In this document: one piece after another, positions 8,724 through 17,366 of the stretch
Layout: every line of letters begins with the position of its first letter
Position numbering within the stretch: the first letter of the stretch is position 1
DNA from: Armatimonadota bacterium
Lineage (GTDB): Bacteria; Armatimonadota; Fimbriimonadia; Fimbriimonadales; Fimbriimonadaceae
Direction of reading: 5' to 3'
Length of the DNA: 64,000 bases
Assembly: GCA_037138755.1 (NCBI GenBank)
Contig: JBAXHT010000001.1
Span: 467,805 to 531,804, forward strand
Notes under the pieces: generated by a model
What the model saw: only the letters and a program-made list of their open reading frames with translations
Database searches by the model: none
Told to the model about the DNA's origin: nothing
Position numbers and translations under genes: made by a program

Positions 8724-9905
8724 GTGCATATTGTTCAGCTCGTCGAATCGGGCAACCCGCAGATGTTTGGCGGAGTGATATCTTCATGCCTTACCCGAGC
8801 CCAGTTCTTGATGGAACACGGACATGAAGTCTCCCTCGTTTGCCGTGGATATCCCGAATGGGATCAGCCGTTCGTGCATAAAGGCGTAAACGTTTATCCA
8901 ACAAGGCCAAAAGACTTCAAGCTCGGGAAGCTGTGGGAGAAGCAGTACCTCCATCCGCTCCTGCCGCATTACATGGCAAAAGCGGTTGATCGTATAGCGA
9001 CAGAAAAGGGTGTCGATCTTTTGGAGATCAACGATAGCTTCCCGGCGATGAAGATGGACCGGGTTATCGCCAAGCACGATATCTGGGTCGCGCACTCGAT
9101 CCAGGGAACGGCGTTTTTACACCCGGGTCTTCCGCCAAAAATCAAAGAAGCCTCGATGAAGTGGGAAGAAAAGGTTGCTCGGATGAGCGACATGTCTTTC
9201 CCGCTGAGCAACTACTTGGCCTCGGCATTCAAGCCCTTTGTTGATGATTCGAGAGTGCGGATTGTTTACAACCCGATTCCGTTGGCGTTTCGAGACTATC
9301 AGCGACAGCCTCAGCAACTTGACGCAAGTCAGCCGCTCAAGCTTCTCTTTATGGCTCGAATGGACTCCGGGAAGCGCATTTTGAAGCTGATCGAGGCGAT
9401 TGGGCGACTCCCCGATCCATCGAGGGTTCGGCTGAAAGCGGTCGGTCAAGGCGATGAACTCGCTGCCGCTCGGCGGCTTGTCGGAGAACTAGGTCTTCGC
9501 GGATCAGTGGAGTTCACAGGAGATTATGTTTATGGAGCCGATGCAGTACTTGCCGAATATGACCAGACTGACCTGGTCGTAAATCCTACAGCAATGGAAG
9601 GTTTTTCCTTGGCGATTCTTGAGTGCATGGGCACTCGGACTCCGCTCATGGTGACAGACTTGCCGCCGAATGTCGAGGCACTGGGCCGGGACTACCCGTT
9701 GTACTTTGGAGTGGACAATGTCGAACAACTCTCGACCCAACTCCAACGAGTGGTCGATGACCGGTCGCTACTGAAGACTTCAGCCGACGAAATGGCGCGC
9801 CGAGCACCGTTGTTCACTCCCGAGTCGTGCTTCTCGCCGATGACTGATGCGCTTCAGGAACTCGAGCAAGGAAAGATCGAGCGTCGTCTTCGGGCTGCGG
9901 CTTAG
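8724..9905 (+). CDS. Glycosyltransferase family 4 (GT-B fold)
   Basis: 393 residues. The N-terminus HIVQLVESGNPQMFGGV is the usual start of GT4 enzymes, so the GTG at 8724 is the right start. The C-terminal nucleotide-sugar domain has LLFMARMDSGKRI and the E-x7-E-type region NPTAMEGFSLAILECMG. The enzyme should transfer a sugar from a nucleotide-sugar donor in glycan or exopolysaccharide synthesis; donor and acceptor are unknown. It overlaps the convergent DUF1801 gene by 4 nt at the stop codons. The start is buried in the stem-loop at 8693. Confidence 0.85.
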   Translation: MHIVQLVESGNPQMFGGVISSCLTRAQFLMEHGHEVSLVCRGYPEWDQPFVHKGVNVYPTRPKDFKLGKLWEKQYLHPLLPHYMAKAVDRIATEKGVDLLEINDSFPAMKMDRVIAKHDIWVAHSIQGTAFLHPGLPPKIKEASMKWEEKVARMSDMSFPLSNYLASAFKPFVDDSRVRIVYNPIPLAFRDYQRQPQQLDASQPLKLLFMARMDSGKRILKLIEAIGRLPDPSRVRLKAVGQGDELAAARRLVGELGLRGSVEFTGDYVYGADAVLAEYDQTDLVVNPTAMEGFSLAILECMGTRTPLMVTDLPPNVEALGRDYPLYFGVDNVEQLSTQLQRVVDDRSLLKTSADEMARRAPLFTPESCFSPMTDALQELEQGKIERRLRAAA

Positions 9906-10354
9906 GCTGCAGGCTTCGGGCGTCGCTTAGGCCCTTCCATCTGGCGGATGATCACGCACGGCTCGGTCGCAACGTTTGGCCGAGCGGCGGTCAACACTGC
10001 TTGATCAATCAGGTTTCGGATGTAGGGATCATCCAGGTCTTCAATTCGGTTCAGTTTGATGTGCCGAATTTTGGCGCCAGAGCCGACTAGCCGGCCCTCG
10101 GGATCATCCAACGAAACCCCGTTAGTGAAGCCAATGTTCACGTAGCTCGTGTAAGTAGGGAGATGGATAAAGTGATCTCTATTCTTGTCTGAGAACCCGT
10201 AGGAGGGGCCAACGGTGTTTGTGGCGTCCCAGATGATTTCGACGCACGGAGGAAGAATGCTGAGAATTGATTGACGAAGCCCGCGGGCAAGCTCAACGGT
10301 TTTCGAAGGGTACGGCTTAAGAAACTCTAGATAGTCTGGCGGCTCAGGGTGCAT
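9902..10354 (-). CDS. DUF1801 domain protein
   Basis: 150 residues. The pattern LRQSILSILPPCVEIIWDATNTVGPSYGFSDK followed by HIKLNRIEDLD and a C-terminal Lys/Arg-rich tail fits DUF1801 (YdhG/SufE-like iron-chaperone fold family). Function in bacteria is not established. No signal or membrane segment. TAGGAT lies 5 nt before the ATG with no ribosome site, a possible leaderless start. It overlaps the convergent glycosyltransferase stop by four bases. Confidence 0.7.
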   Translation of the reverse strand: MHPEPPDYLEFLKPYPSKTVELARGLRQSILSILPPCVEIIWDATNTVGPSYGFSDKNRDHFIHLPTYTSYVNIGFTNGVSLDDPEGRLVGSGAKIRHIKLNRIEDLDDPYIRNLIDQAVLTAARPNVATEPCVIIRQMEGPKRRPKPAA

Positions 10355-10380
10355 AAGTTATCCTACGCTCCCGGCGACGA

Positions 10381-10854
10381 TCAGTCAATCTGCGAAAGTG
10401 CATCGACGACTTCAACGACGGCAAGTGCCGCTTCGCGGCCTTTATTGCCGAACTTGAGCCCAGCTCGATCCAGGGCCTGGTCCTGAGTGTCCGGGGTGAG
10501 GATGCCCCACGCGACCGGTTTGCAGAATTCGACTTGGAGAGACATCAACGCTCCTCCAACATCTCCGCCGAGGAGTTTGGCGTGTGGGGTCTGGCCTTGA
10601 AGAATACAACCGAGCGCGACGATACCATCCGGGGCCGCCTTACTTTTCAGCAGCTTTTTAACAACGACTGGAATCTCCCAGGTGCCCGGAACGTGGACGA
10701 CCGTGATGTTTGCCACGCCGTGGCTTTCTAGTTCTTCAACCGCTCCGGCCAGAAGTTCCTTGGTGACAAGCTCGTTCCAGCGACTGACGACAATCGCCAC
10801 TGACTTGCCTTTACCGTTCATCTTGCCGCGAATCTGCTTCATGCTCACCTTCAT
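10381..10854 (-). CDS. ribH: 6,7-dimethyl-8-ribityllumazine synthase
   Basis: 157 residues, the normal length. The enzyme condenses 5-amino-6-ribitylamino-uracil with dihydroxybutanone phosphate in riboflavin synthesis. VAIVVSRWNELVTKELL, HVPGTWEIPVV and the loop GCILQGQTPHAKLLG with the catalytic His are all present, with the late motif PVAWGILTPDTQDQAL. A second ATG at 10842 aligns better with the family start (M-x-x-I-x-G), so the true protein may be four residues shorter. It follows the FecCD permease by 9 nt on the same strand. No FMN riboswitch is visible. Confidence 0.95.
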   Translation of the reverse strand: MKVSMKQIRGKMNGKGKSVAIVVSRWNELVTKELLAGAVEELESHGVANITVVHVPGTWEIPVVVKKLLKSKAAPDGIVALGCILQGQTPHAKLLGGDVGGALMSLQVEFCKPVAWGILTPDTQDQALDRAGLKFGNKGREAALAVVEVVDALSQID

Positions 10855-10863
10855 TATGGCTGG

Positions 10864-11856
10864 TTAGCGTCGACGCATCAGGATAAGGAGGCTTGGAGCA
10901 CCGAGGATGGAAGTCACTATGCCGACCGGAAGCTCGGTACCTTGGGGGCCTCTCTGAGCGATAGCATCCGATGCCAGAAGCAACAGCGAGCCAGCTATCG
11001 CGGATAGAGGGAGGGTCTTTCGGAGGTCGACCCCAACCAGGGAACGGGCAATGTGAGGGGCGACTAATCCAACGAAACCAATAATGCCGACCGGGCCAAC
11101 TGTGATCGCAACCATGGCCGTCACAACAACGAGGACCTGATTCCGTAACTTCTGGACGTCTACTCCAACCGAAGCCGCTGTATCCTCGCCAACTGCCAAC
11201 GCGTTGAGTTTTCGAGACGCCCGGAACAGGAGTAAGAAACCTATCACGAAGGAACCGGCAAGGAGCAGAACCGGCCACCAGAACGCCGTGGACATGCTGC
11301 CCATTAGCCACCGTAACAAGACGGCTTGATCCTTTCCACTCTCTAGCACGATGAGGGAAAGTAGCGAGCTGAGCATGGTTGAAACAACAACTCCAGCAAG
11401 CAGCAACGATGGTGTCTCAATGACTCCGTTGCGTCGGGAAAGTCGAGTGACAAGCAATAGAGTCAGTAAGCCAGTCCCGAAGCCTGCAACCGGTTTGATG
11501 ATAATCAGCAACCCCTCTGAGAATCCAAGACCGAGGGTCAGTGCGCCGCCGATAGCGGCCCCGCTCGAGGCGCCAACAACGTACGGTTCCGCGAGTGGAT
11601 TTCGGAAGAGAGTCTGCAAAGCGGCCCCGCAGACTCCCAGCGATGCTCCGACGAACAGGCAGTAGCAGGCCCGAGGAAGCCGCAAGTTCCAAATCACGTT
11701 GTTCGTGTAGTTGTCGCCGACAGGTCCCCGAAGAACTTCTCCAAGGATGGCCAGCGGGTTGTACCATAGCGTGCTCCCGATTCCCACATGAAGCAGGAAA
11801 CCAAGAAGCAGAAGCAGGCACCCAAGCCAGATGATGCGCAGAGTTGGCTTGGGCAT
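10864..11856 (-). CDS. FecCD/BtuC-type ABC transporter permease
   Basis: 330 residues with about ten hydrophobic helices. NNVIWNLRLPRACYCLFVGASLGVCGAALQ and the later GIIGFVGLVAPHIARSLVG are FecCD hallmarks; the latter contains the cytoplasmic loop that contacts the ATPase. Such permeases import cobalamin, haem or ferric siderophores with a binding protein and an ATPase, but neither is encoded next to it here: ribH lies downstream and an aminotransferase is divergent. The partners must be elsewhere or the gene is an orphan. Confidence 0.9.
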   Translation of the reverse strand: MPKPTLRIIWLGCLLLLLGFLLHVGIGSTLWYNPLAILGEVLRGPVGDNYTNNVIWNLRLPRACYCLFVGASLGVCGAALQTLFRNPLAEPYVVGASSGAAIGGALTLGLGFSEGLLIIIKPVAGFGTGLLTLLLVTRLSRRNGVIETPSLLLAGVVVSTMLSSLLSLIVLESGKDQAVLLRWLMGSMSTAFWWPVLLLAGSFVIGFLLLFRASRKLNALAVGEDTAASVGVDVQKLRNQVLVVVTAMVAITVGPVGIIGFVGLVAPHIARSLVGVDLRKTLPLSAIAGSLLLLASDAIAQRGPQGTELPVGIVTSILGAPSLLILMRRR

Positions 11857-11876
11857 ATCGTGATAAAGTCTATACT
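11849..11876 (+). promoter_or_regulatory. Promoter for the aminotransferase gene
   Basis: TTGGGC (11849-11854) and TATACT (11871-11876) are separated by 16 nt. The GTG start lies 9 nt after the -10 hexamer, leaving at most a few bases of 5' leader. The -35 overlaps the start of the divergent permease gene. Confidence 0.5.
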
Positions 11877-11885
11877 CTCAGTACG

Positions 11886-13067
11886 GTGAACACGCTCAAT
11901 CTCTCCCATCGCGCTCAACTTTTAAAGCCCTCGCCCACGTTGGCGATTACCGGAAAAGCCAACGCGATGCGAGCCGACGGGATTGATGTCGTCTCGTTTG
12001 GGGCTGGTGAACCGGACTTCAACACTCCGCAGCCAATAATCGATGAAGCCGTCTTGGCTCTTAATGAAGGGTTCACGAAGTACACCCCGAGCGCGGGAAT
12101 CAAGGAGCTGAAGGAAGCAATTTGCGCCAAACTCGTCCGCGAAAACAAGCTGAACTACTCTCCCGACCAGATTATCGTGAGCTGCGGAGCGAAGCACTCG
12201 CTCTACAACGCGATGCAGGTTTTATTAGATCCTGGCGATGAAGTCATTTTGCTGGCACCCTATTGGATGACCTACGCAGACCAAGTCGTGCTCGCAGGTG
12301 GCACTCCGGTCGTCATCAAATGCTCCGCTGAGGAGGGGTTTGTTCCGACATACGACCAGCTTCGAGATGCGATCACGCCGAAAACTCGCGCAATAGTCCT
12401 CAACAGTCCGTCGAACCCGTCTGGTGCGCTTCTTCCTCGTCACACCTTGAAGGAAATCGGAGCACTGGCCCTTCGAAATGGTTTCTGGATCATCGCCGAC
12501 GAAATTTATGAGCGGCTGATCTATGGCTACGAATTTGAGTCCATCGCTGCCCTCGGAAAAGACGTGCAGGATCAGACGATCACGATTGGCGGATGCTCGA
12601 AGAGTTACGCCATGACTGGATGGCGAATTGGGTTCGCCGCCGCCCCTCAACAAGTAGCCAAGGCGATGAGCAATTTCCAAGACCAGGTGACCAGCAATCC
12701 CACATCATTCGCCCAACGCGGAGCAGTGAAGGCATTCGGGTTGCCCGCAGAGTCGGTTGAGGCAATGCGAGCAGAGTTCGAGGTGCGCCGCGATCTGATC
12801 GTCGGCCTGCTCACCGCAATTCCCGGCGTGAAGATCGATCCTCCCAAGGGCGCCTTCTATGCGTTCCCGGATGTTTCTGCTTTGCTCAAGCCGGGCGAGA
12901 CTGACTTGGATCTTGCGGGAGAACTTCTCGAAAAGGCACTGGTGGCCGTCGTCCCTGGCTCCGTCTTTGAAGGGCAAGGCCACATCCGTCTGAGTTACGC
13001 CACGAGCCGAGCCAACATCGAAAAGGGGGTTGGGCGAATCGCAGAGTTCTTCGCCGCTCGCGCATGA
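11886..13067 (+). CDS. aspC: Class I pyridoxal-phosphate aminotransferase (aspartate type)
   Basis: 393 residues from the GTG at 11886; an ATG at 11844 would put 14 extra residues across the promoter and into the divergent gene. The N-terminal LSHRAQLLKPSPTLAITGKA and GVDVVSFGAGEPDF-like section match family Ib aspartate aminotransferases. NSPSNPSGA contains the conserved Asn, ADEIYERL the Asp that contacts the pyridine nitrogen, and GGCSKSYAMTGWRIG the Schiff-base Lys. It should exchange amino groups between aspartate and 2-oxoglutarate, possibly with prephenate as well. The stop overlaps rnc by ATGA, so both are co-transcribed. Confidence 0.9.
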   Translation: MNTLNLSHRAQLLKPSPTLAITGKANAMRADGIDVVSFGAGEPDFNTPQPIIDEAVLALNEGFTKYTPSAGIKELKEAICAKLVRENKLNYSPDQIIVSCGAKHSLYNAMQVLLDPGDEVILLAPYWMTYADQVVLAGGTPVVIKCSAEEGFVPTYDQLRDAITPKTRAIVLNSPSNPSGALLPRHTLKEIGALALRNGFWIIADEIYERLIYGYEFESIAALGKDVQDQTITIGGCSKSYAMTGWRIGFAAAPQQVAKAMSNFQDQVTSNPTSFAQRGAVKAFGLPAESVEAMRAEFEVRRDLIVGLLTAIPGVKIDPPKGAFYAFPDVSALLKPGETDLDLAGELLEKALVAVVPGSVFEGQGHIRLSYATSRANIEKGVGRIAEFFAARA

Positions 13068-13753
13068 CACCACCGACCGGAATTCCTAAGGGAATTCCCT
13101 TAAAGAATGAGGCTGTCTTCAGGCTGGCGATGACCCATCGCTCAGCATCGCCAAACGACGTTGCTGGTTCGTACGAGCGACTGGAGTTCTTCGGTGACTC
13201 CGTACTAGGCTTAGTAGTCGCACAGTATTTATACGAGCACTTCCCTCAATGGGATCAAGGATTGATGTCTAAGGCGAAGAGTAGTGTTGTGCAAGAAGCA
13301 CCTCTAGCGGAAGTCGCAAAGAAACTTGGGCTAGAGCCTTACCTTGTCCTCAGTGCGAGCGAGGAACAAACTGGAGGTAGGAACAGAGCCTCGGTGCTAG
13401 CCGACGTCGTTGAAGCAATTTTTGGTGCGATTTATCTCGAGTCGGGCCTCGAAGTCGCCCGTTGGTTCATCCTCGAGCAGCTAAATCCATATCTTTTGAG
13501 GATCAGCACTGGCGATGTTAGTCCGGATGATTTTAAGTCTAAACTCCAGGAAATGGCACAGTCCATCTGGCGAAAGACCCCTTCTTACCAGGTTTTAGGC
13601 GAAAGTGGTTATGCGCATGACCGTCGATATCGGGTTGTAGTATTATTTGATGGAGAGGTCATCGGAGAAGGCTCGGGACGATCGAAAAAAGAGGCAGAGC
13701 AGGCAGCCGCCGCGGAAGCCATAGAAGTTATTCGACGTAACGTAAAGCTTTGA
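13064..13753 (+). CDS. rnc: Ribonuclease III
   Basis: 229 residues. The N-terminal catalytic domain has YERLEFFGDSVLGLVV, the RNase III signature with the metal-binding Glu and Asp, and ADVVEAIFGAIYLESG with the second acidic pair. The C-terminal dsRNA-binding domain covers about residues 155-226 (FKSKLQEMAQ, YRVVVLFDGEVIGEGSGRSKKEAEQAAA). It processes rRNA and double-stranded RNA. It starts on the aminotransferase stop (ATGA). A perfect 16-nt palindrome sits in codons 8-14 (13087-13102), making a short hairpin with the preceding GGAATTCC; RNase III genes in other bacteria are often self-regulated by stems, but those lie in the leader. Confidence 0.95.
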   Translation: MTPPTGIPKGIPLKNEAVFRLAMTHRSASPNDVAGSYERLEFFGDSVLGLVVAQYLYEHFPQWDQGLMSKAKSSVVQEAPLAEVAKKLGLEPYLVLSASEEQTGGRNRASVLADVVEAIFGAIYLESGLEVARWFILEQLNPYLLRISTGDVSPDDFKSKLQEMAQSIWRKTPSYQVLGESGYAHDRRYRVVVLFDGEVIGEGSGRSKKEAEQAAAAEAIEVIRRNVKL

Positions 13754-13857
13754 ACCCTCGCTTTATTGCTTGATATTGGACTGGAGGAGAATGGAAGTGC
13801 ACCCCTTGGCACTCATATTGCCCCTCATAAACAACAATCGTGAAGAAGGTAAACAAC

Positions 13858-14574
13858 ATGAAGGGAATTTTAGTAGGAATGGCAGTCGTCGGAATGAGTG
13901 CAAGCGCACTCGCCCGGCCAGAGCTGAACGCATTCATTAACAAACCAGCAAATACGATTCCCGAACTGATCTCCCAGATCAAGTCGGATCGACAGGTCGC
14001 AGATCGATTCATGCGGCACTTCTCAATGGGACGAGATGAAGTCATCGAGTTCGTCAGCGGTCTTCGACTGGGAACGATCCAAAAGTCTTCTTACTACACG
14101 ATTTACTCCGCCCCAGAAAACGGCGTTCTGAAGTCCCACGTCTCATTCTTTAAGAAAGGCACCCCAGCCTTCGTTGACGCAGAAGGAAATCCGATTCTCC
14201 GAGTCAAGTGCGGAAATCCGTTCGTTGGCGGTCCAGTGCGAGCCTATGCTACAAACGATCCAGGTGTTGAGGACGTTGCTGCAGGCGCTGTTGAGATGCC
14301 TGTCGAAATGGGTGCTGTTGCTGCAGCGGCACCGGTGGATCCAACGGTCGTGGTGGCAAATATTCCAACGGTTACGATTCCAACGATCCCGATCACCACG
14401 AACACTGTTCCAAGTACAAACAGCCGAGGAAACGTCTTCGGAGCGTTGGCCGGTCTTGGCGCGGCAGCTTCCTTCGTCCAAACTGGGACAACCACGCAGG
14501 TCGTGCCGGAGCCAGCCTCGATGGTTGCTCTCGGTCTTGGAGCAGCTGCACTGCTGCGACGACGAAAGAAGTAA
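13858..14574 (+). CDS. PEP-CTERM sorting-domain surface protein
   Basis: 238 residues from the ATG at 13858, with AAGG seven bases upstream. An N-terminal signal peptide ends near ALA-RP. The middle (about residues 25-125) is a compact domain without a recognised family. A Val/Pro/Thr-rich linker leads to the C-terminal VPEPASMVALGLGAAALLRRRKK, a textbook PEP-CTERM tripartite signal (PEP motif, hydrophobic helix, basic tail) recognised by exosortase. The protein should be exported and processed at the cell envelope. Exosortase is not in the window. It is monocistronic and ends at a strong terminator. Confidence 0.88.
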   Translation: MKGILVGMAVVGMSASALARPELNAFINKPANTIPELISQIKSDRQVADRFMRHFSMGRDEVIEFVSGLRLGTIQKSSYYTIYSAPENGVLKSHVSFFKKGTPAFVDAEGNPILRVKCGNPFVGGPVRAYATNDPGVEDVAAGAVEMPVEMGAVAAAAPVDPTVVVANIPTVTIPTIPITTNTVPSTNSRGNVFGALAGLGAAASFVQTGTTTQVVPEPASMVALGLGAAALLRRRKK

Positions 14575-14594
14575 GCCGCAAACCTTCACGAGAT

Positions 14595-14630
14595 AAACCC
14601 CACTAGCTTGGTTTGTTGGTGGGGTTATTC
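14595..14630. terminator. Intrinsic terminator between convergent genes
   Basis: AACCCCAC (14596-14603) pairs with GTGGGGTT (14619-14626), followed on the plus strand by ATTCCTTTT. It lies between the PEP-CTERM gene and the convergent M24 peptidase gene and can serve the plus-strand transcript. Confidence 0.75.
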
Positions 14631-14633
14631 CTT

Positions 14634-15713
14634 TTATATCTCCTCTAGCACAGGCGAGATTTCCGCATTAAAGCTGATAGCAGTCTGAGCAGAATAGTAC
14701 AAGTTCTCCAGCCGCACTCCAAACTCACCGGGCAAATAAATTCCGGGTTCTATGCTGAAACAGTTACCCTCGACAAGCGCCACATGATTGTCCGGCGAGA
14801 TGTTCGGGTGTTCGTGAACTTGGGTACCGATCCCGTGTCCGGTTCTGTGAGTAAAGAATTCGCCGTATCCCGCGTCAGCGATCACTTTCCGGGCCGCGCC
14901 ATCGACTTCGCTGGGGATCGCTCCGATTGTTGCTACTTGCCGGGCCGCTTCGTGGGCTCGGTAGACGGTCTCGTAGACCTCTTTTTGCTTTGTCGTGGCT
15001 GAGCCAAACACCATTGTTCGGGTGATGTCGCTCTGGTAGCCCTGGAATTCGCAGCCAAAGTCGGTCAGAACAGGCATGTCCCGCTCTAGTCGAGTATCGC
15101 CGTTAACATGGTGGCTCTCCGCAGAACCCGAGCCGAAGCCGACGATGCAAAACGTCGGATTTCCTCCAAGCCGAGAAAACTCGTCTCGAATGATCTTTTC
15201 CAGTTCAATCTCCGTCATTCCCTCGCGCAGCGAAGTCTTGACTTTGAGGAACACCTGATCGGCGAGATCGCCCGCAGCTTTCATCTTCGCTAGCTCATCC
15301 GCGCTCTTGCGCCCGGTGATTTGGCCGAGGTACGCACCTCCGGCGACAAAGCGAATTCCGATGAATGCTTCCTGCATCTCGAGCAGCATCTTGGCTGGCA
15401 TGTGGTCGTCCACCAGAAACACTCCTGCCTCGCCGTGCCACTCCTCGATCAACTCGGTAAACAACGCAATCGGATCTTCGCCATCTCGCCAGTCCCGAAT
15501 GTTTGAAATACCCGCTCGACGCGCTTGGATCGAACTCAGAGCTGGGCAGATGAGGCACTGCTCGCCAGACTTGTGCACGGCAAGCACCATAAATCGCTCA
15601 TGGGCGTCTTCGGGGAAATCAGCCAGATAACCTAGCGTTGGCGCCGTTTGGGCTAGAAATCCATCCAGAGCATGATCATTCACCAGTTCAACAAGGCGTT
15701 CGATTCTCGTCAT
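14634..15713 (-). CDS. pepP: M24 family metallopeptidase (Xaa-Pro aminopeptidase type)
   Basis: 359 residues: an N-terminal creatinase-like domain to about residue 125 and the pita-bread catalytic domain after it. Metal-binding residues are visible in DFGCEFQGYQSDITRT (two Asp), HRTGHGIG (His), FSIEPGIYL (Glu) and VRLENLY (Glu). It should remove N-terminal residues ahead of proline, or cleave Xaa-Pro dipeptides. Its ATG lies 4 nt beyond the gamma-glutamyltransferase stop on the same strand without a ribosome site, so it probably depends on translational coupling. Confidence 0.9.
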   Translation of the reverse strand: MTRIERLVELVNDHALDGFLAQTAPTLGYLADFPEDAHERFMVLAVHKSGEQCLICPALSSIQARRAGISNIRDWRDGEDPIALFTELIEEWHGEAGVFLVDDHMPAKMLLEMQEAFIGIRFVAGGAYLGQITGRKSADELAKMKAAGDLADQVFLKVKTSLREGMTEIELEKIIRDEFSRLGGNPTFCIVGFGSGSAESHHVNGDTRLERDMPVLTDFGCEFQGYQSDITRTMVFGSATTKQKEVYETVYRAHEAARQVATIGAIPSEVDGAARKVIADAGYGEFFTHRTGHGIGTQVHEHPNISPDNHVALVEGNCFSIEPGIYLPGEFGVRLENLYYSAQTAISFNAEISPVLEEI

Positions 15714-15719
15714 TTTGTT

Positions 15720-17366
15720 TTAGTATCCCGCATAGCCCGATGTGGAAATCCTTGGATCACACCCGATCGTTCGGTTTTGGTTAGAGTCGAGCAGGATCAA
15801 ATGGCAACTACCCTGGCTTGACTGTGAAGTATCGATTTGATGTCCCATCCCGCGCAGCAAGCCGAGAGTATCTGGGCCAATGCCAGGTTCTACCCGTATC
15901 TGGTCCGGGAACCACTGGTGGTGAAAACGCGGCGCATTGACGGCGCGCTGGGCGGTCAACCCATGAACACCAACGTTCAAAATCGTCTCGAAGACAGTGT
16001 TGATGATCGTAGGTCCGCCGGGCGAACCGAGCACCATCCATAGTTTGCCGCCCTTGCTGACAATGGTTGGAGTCATGCTCGATAGCGGCCGTTTGCCCGC
16101 TTGAATCGAATTGATTTCGCCCTGCAAGATCTTGTACCGGTTCGGGCTCCCCGGCTTGGCGGTGAAGTCGTCCATCTCGTTGTTCCAAATGAACCCGAGC
16201 TTCGGGGAGGTCACCTTGCTGCCGTAGGAATCGTTGATCGTGTAGGTCTGGCTCACCGCATTGCCTTCGGCGTCAACGATGCTGAAATGCGTGGTGTGCT
16301 CACTCTCCTTTTCTGGCTCTAGCCCTGGTTTGATTGACTCGCTCGGCGTTGCCCGACTTCCAATTTCCGCTCGGCGTCGGGACAAGTAAGCCGGATCAAG
16401 AAGAGAAGTGATCGGGACTGTTGCGAAACCAGGATCTGCCATGTATTCGGCTCGATCTGCGAAGCAGCGCTTCATGGACTCCGCCATCAGATGAATCGTC
16501 CCGCCGGAGTTGAGTCCTGACTTCTTAAGGTCATCGTCTTTCAACATCCCCAGCATCATCAAGACAATGACGCCTCCTGAGCTTGGTGGGGGCATTGTGG
16601 TGACTTCGGCACCGTTCCAGTTGCCAACGAGCGGTTCTCTCCATTCCGGTTTGTAGCTTGCAAGATCTTCCTTGGTGATGAGCCCCCGGTTGGTCCGCAT
16701 CTCCGATTCAATTTCGTCGGCAGTTTTGCCCTTATAGAAGCCGTCGCGGCCCAGATCACGAATTCGTTCAAGCGTCTTAGCTAAATCAGACTGGACAAAG
16801 TTTTGTCCCGGTTCAAACCCGGTTCCGTCAGCAGCAAAGTTTCGATAAGTTGCCGGGAACTGTTTGTTCAGTCTCCCAAAGTTTGAAAAGTCACCCGCCT
16901 GGACTGCACTCAGCGAGAATCCTTTCGCTGCCATCTCCACCGCAGGCTGGACGAGGCGCCGCCACTCCAGCTTGCCAAACTTCTTATGAGCTTCCCAGAA
17001 ACCGGCAACGGTCCCAGGAACTCCGGCCGCTCGATAGCCAAGGTAACTCTCACTTGTCGGGTTCCCCTTGGCATCGAGATACATCTCCCGAAACGCCGCC
17101 TTTGGCGCGATCTCGCGATAGTCCAGGGCATACGATTCACCGTTTGCTCGGCGGTAAATCATGAACCCTCCACCGCCAATGTTGCCCGCTGCTGGGAAGC
17201 AGACGGCGAGAGCGAATCCTGTCGCAACTGCGGCGTCTACCGCGTTTCCGCCTTCTTTCAAAACGGCTGCCCCAATTTCTGAGGCCAAGTGGTGATCGCT
17301 CACCACCGCCGCATGGCTGTATCGGTTCGTCGCTCCGATCTGAACGGCCAGCGCGGCGGCGATCAT
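15720..17366 (-). CDS. ggt: Gamma-glutamyltransferase (glutathione hydrolase)
   Basis: 548 residues of a self-cleaving precursor. The family start is AAVVSDHHLASEIGAAVLKEGGNAVDAAVA. The small-subunit nucleophile Thr is in EHTTHFSIVDAEGNAVS (about residue 356), and the oxyanion and substrate pieces are SSMTPTIV and GSPGGPTIIN. It hydrolyses gamma-glutamyl bonds of glutathione or gamma-glutamyl peptides, normally in the periplasm; the first about 17 residues are hydrophobic and may be a short signal peptide. It overlaps the S9 peptidase by 4 nt, and an M24 peptidase follows: three peptidase genes in one unit. Confidence 0.92.
   Translation of the reverse strand: MIAAALAVQIGATNRYSHAAVVSDHHLASEIGAAVLKEGGNAVDAAVATGFALAVCFPAAGNIGGGGFMIYRRANGESYALDYREIAPKAAFREMYLDAKGNPTSESYLGYRAAGVPGTVAGFWEAHKKFGKLEWRRLVQPAVEMAAKGFSLSAVQAGDFSNFGRLNKQFPATYRNFAADGTGFEPGQNFVQSDLAKTLERIRDLGRDGFYKGKTADEIESEMRTNRGLITKEDLASYKPEWREPLVGNWNGAEVTTMPPPSSGGVIVLMMLGMLKDDDLKKSGLNSGGTIHLMAESMKRCFADRAEYMADPGFATVPITSLLDPAYLSRRRAEIGSRATPSESIKPGLEPEKESEHTTHFSIVDAEGNAVSQTYTINDSYGSKVTSPKLGFIWNNEMDDFTAKPGSPNRYKILQGEINSIQAGKRPLSSMTPTIVSKGGKLWMVLGSPGGPTIINTVFETILNVGVHGLTAQRAVNAPRFHHQWFPDQIRVEPGIGPDTLGLLRGMGHQIDTSQSSQGSCHLILLDSNQNRTIGCDPRISTSGYAGY

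Noticed and set aside
8708-8827. Possible leader peptide starting at the ATG in the hairpin loop before the glycosyltransferase
   Set aside because: The 39-residue product has no feature of an attenuator peptide, and the ATG has no free ribosome site.
9897-9990. Terminator between the glycosyltransferase and DUF1801 genes
   Set aside because: No stem followed by a T-tract; the genes overlap at the stops.
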